Assembly (NCBI GenBank): GCA_022511355.1
Contig: JAFLRS010000085.1
Location: 1-7,176, forward strand
Direction: 5' to 3'
DNA length: 7,176 nt
Source of the DNA: Alistipes sp.
GTDB taxonomy: Bacteria > Bacteroidota > Bacteroidia > Bacteroidales > Rikenellaceae
Both the position numbers and the translations under genes were made by a program. The notes beneath the pieces are model-generated. The model made no database searches. It worked only from the letters and a program-made list of their open reading frames with translations, and had not been told where the DNA came from. Shown here in pieces: positions 7,100 to 7,176 of the stretch (the first letter of the stretch is position 1; every line of letters begins with the position of its first letter).

Positions 7100-7118
7100 C
7101 GATTCGGAGAACGAATCG
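7100..7118 (+). other. Perfect 7-bp hairpin in the tRNA-His 5' leader
   Basis: CGATTCG (7100-7106) and CGAATCG (7112-7118) are exact reverse complements around a five-base loop GAGAA. The element starts about where transcription should begin and ends five bases before the mature tRNA. It is not followed by a U-tract, so it is not a standard intrinsic terminator. It may shape RNase P processing or protect the leader; that role is inference. Confidence 0.5.
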
Positions 7119-7123
7119 TAAAT

Positions 7124-7176
7124 GGTGGATGTAGCTCAGTTGGTTAGAGTGACGGATTGTGGTTCCGAAGGTCGTG
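7124..7176 (+). tRNA. tRNA-His (anticodon GTG), 3' end beyond the window
   Basis: The G at 7124 fits the extra G-1 typical of tRNA-His. The acceptor 5' strand is GTGGATG (7125-7131), then TA, and the D arm is GCTC (7134-7137) with GAGT (7147-7150). The anticodon stem is 7152-7156 with 7164-7168, and the seven-base loop TTGTGGT carries anticodon GTG at 7159-7161, with T33 in place. The variable region AGGTC (7169-7173) is followed by the first bases of the T arm. About 53 of about 77 bases are present. Two weak pairs are visible: G10-T25 and an A27/A43 mismatch at the top of the anticodon stem. The C73 that would pair with G-1 is outside the window. Confidence 0.92.

Overview
The window looks like ordinary core chromosome of a Bacteroidales bacterium. 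The best guess is an Alistipes-like member of the Rikenellaceae, but the genus is an inference from the moderately high GC content and protein style. The phylum call is firmer. Two intergenic regions carry the Bacteroidetes-type promoter (TTTG, 19-20 bases, TAnnTTTG), genes mostly lack Shine-Dalgarno sites, and the omega subunit, BamD and CoaBC have the phylum's characteristic sequence style. All genes lie on the + strand.

Layout. Positions 1-1844 hold the 3' part of a class A penicillin-binding protein (PBP1A type). It is followed after 36 bases by asd (1881-2885), aspartate-semialdehyde dehydrogenase. A 138-base gap (2886-3023) carries a near-consensus promoter that starts a compact four-gene operon: bamD (3024-3848), rpoZ (3848-4165, overlapping bamD by one base), coaBC (4184-5386, GTG start) and recN (5393-7033). 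After recN, a second near-consensus promoter and a leader hairpin precede a tRNA-His(GTG) gene that runs off the window at 7176. No gene-free stretch exceeds about 140 bases. I see no mobile element, CRISPR array or defence system.

How the genes fit together. Asd makes the aspartate semialdehyde needed for lysine and diaminopimelate, and PBP1A polymerises and cross-links the peptidoglycan made from it. The second operon combines outer-membrane protein assembly (BamD), RNA polymerase (omega), coenzyme A synthesis (CoaBC) and recombinational repair (RecN), a conserved housekeeping grouping in this phylum.

No obviously new system is present. The points most worth a second look are: a BamD whose signal peptide has no lipobox cysteine; a CoaBC in which the position of the E. 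coli catalytic Cys158 is Ser and that of Asn125 is Asp; an A10 tract containing an in-frame A AAA AAG slippery heptamer exactly at the CoaC/CoaB domain junction; and a perfect 7-bp hairpin in the tRNA-His leader.
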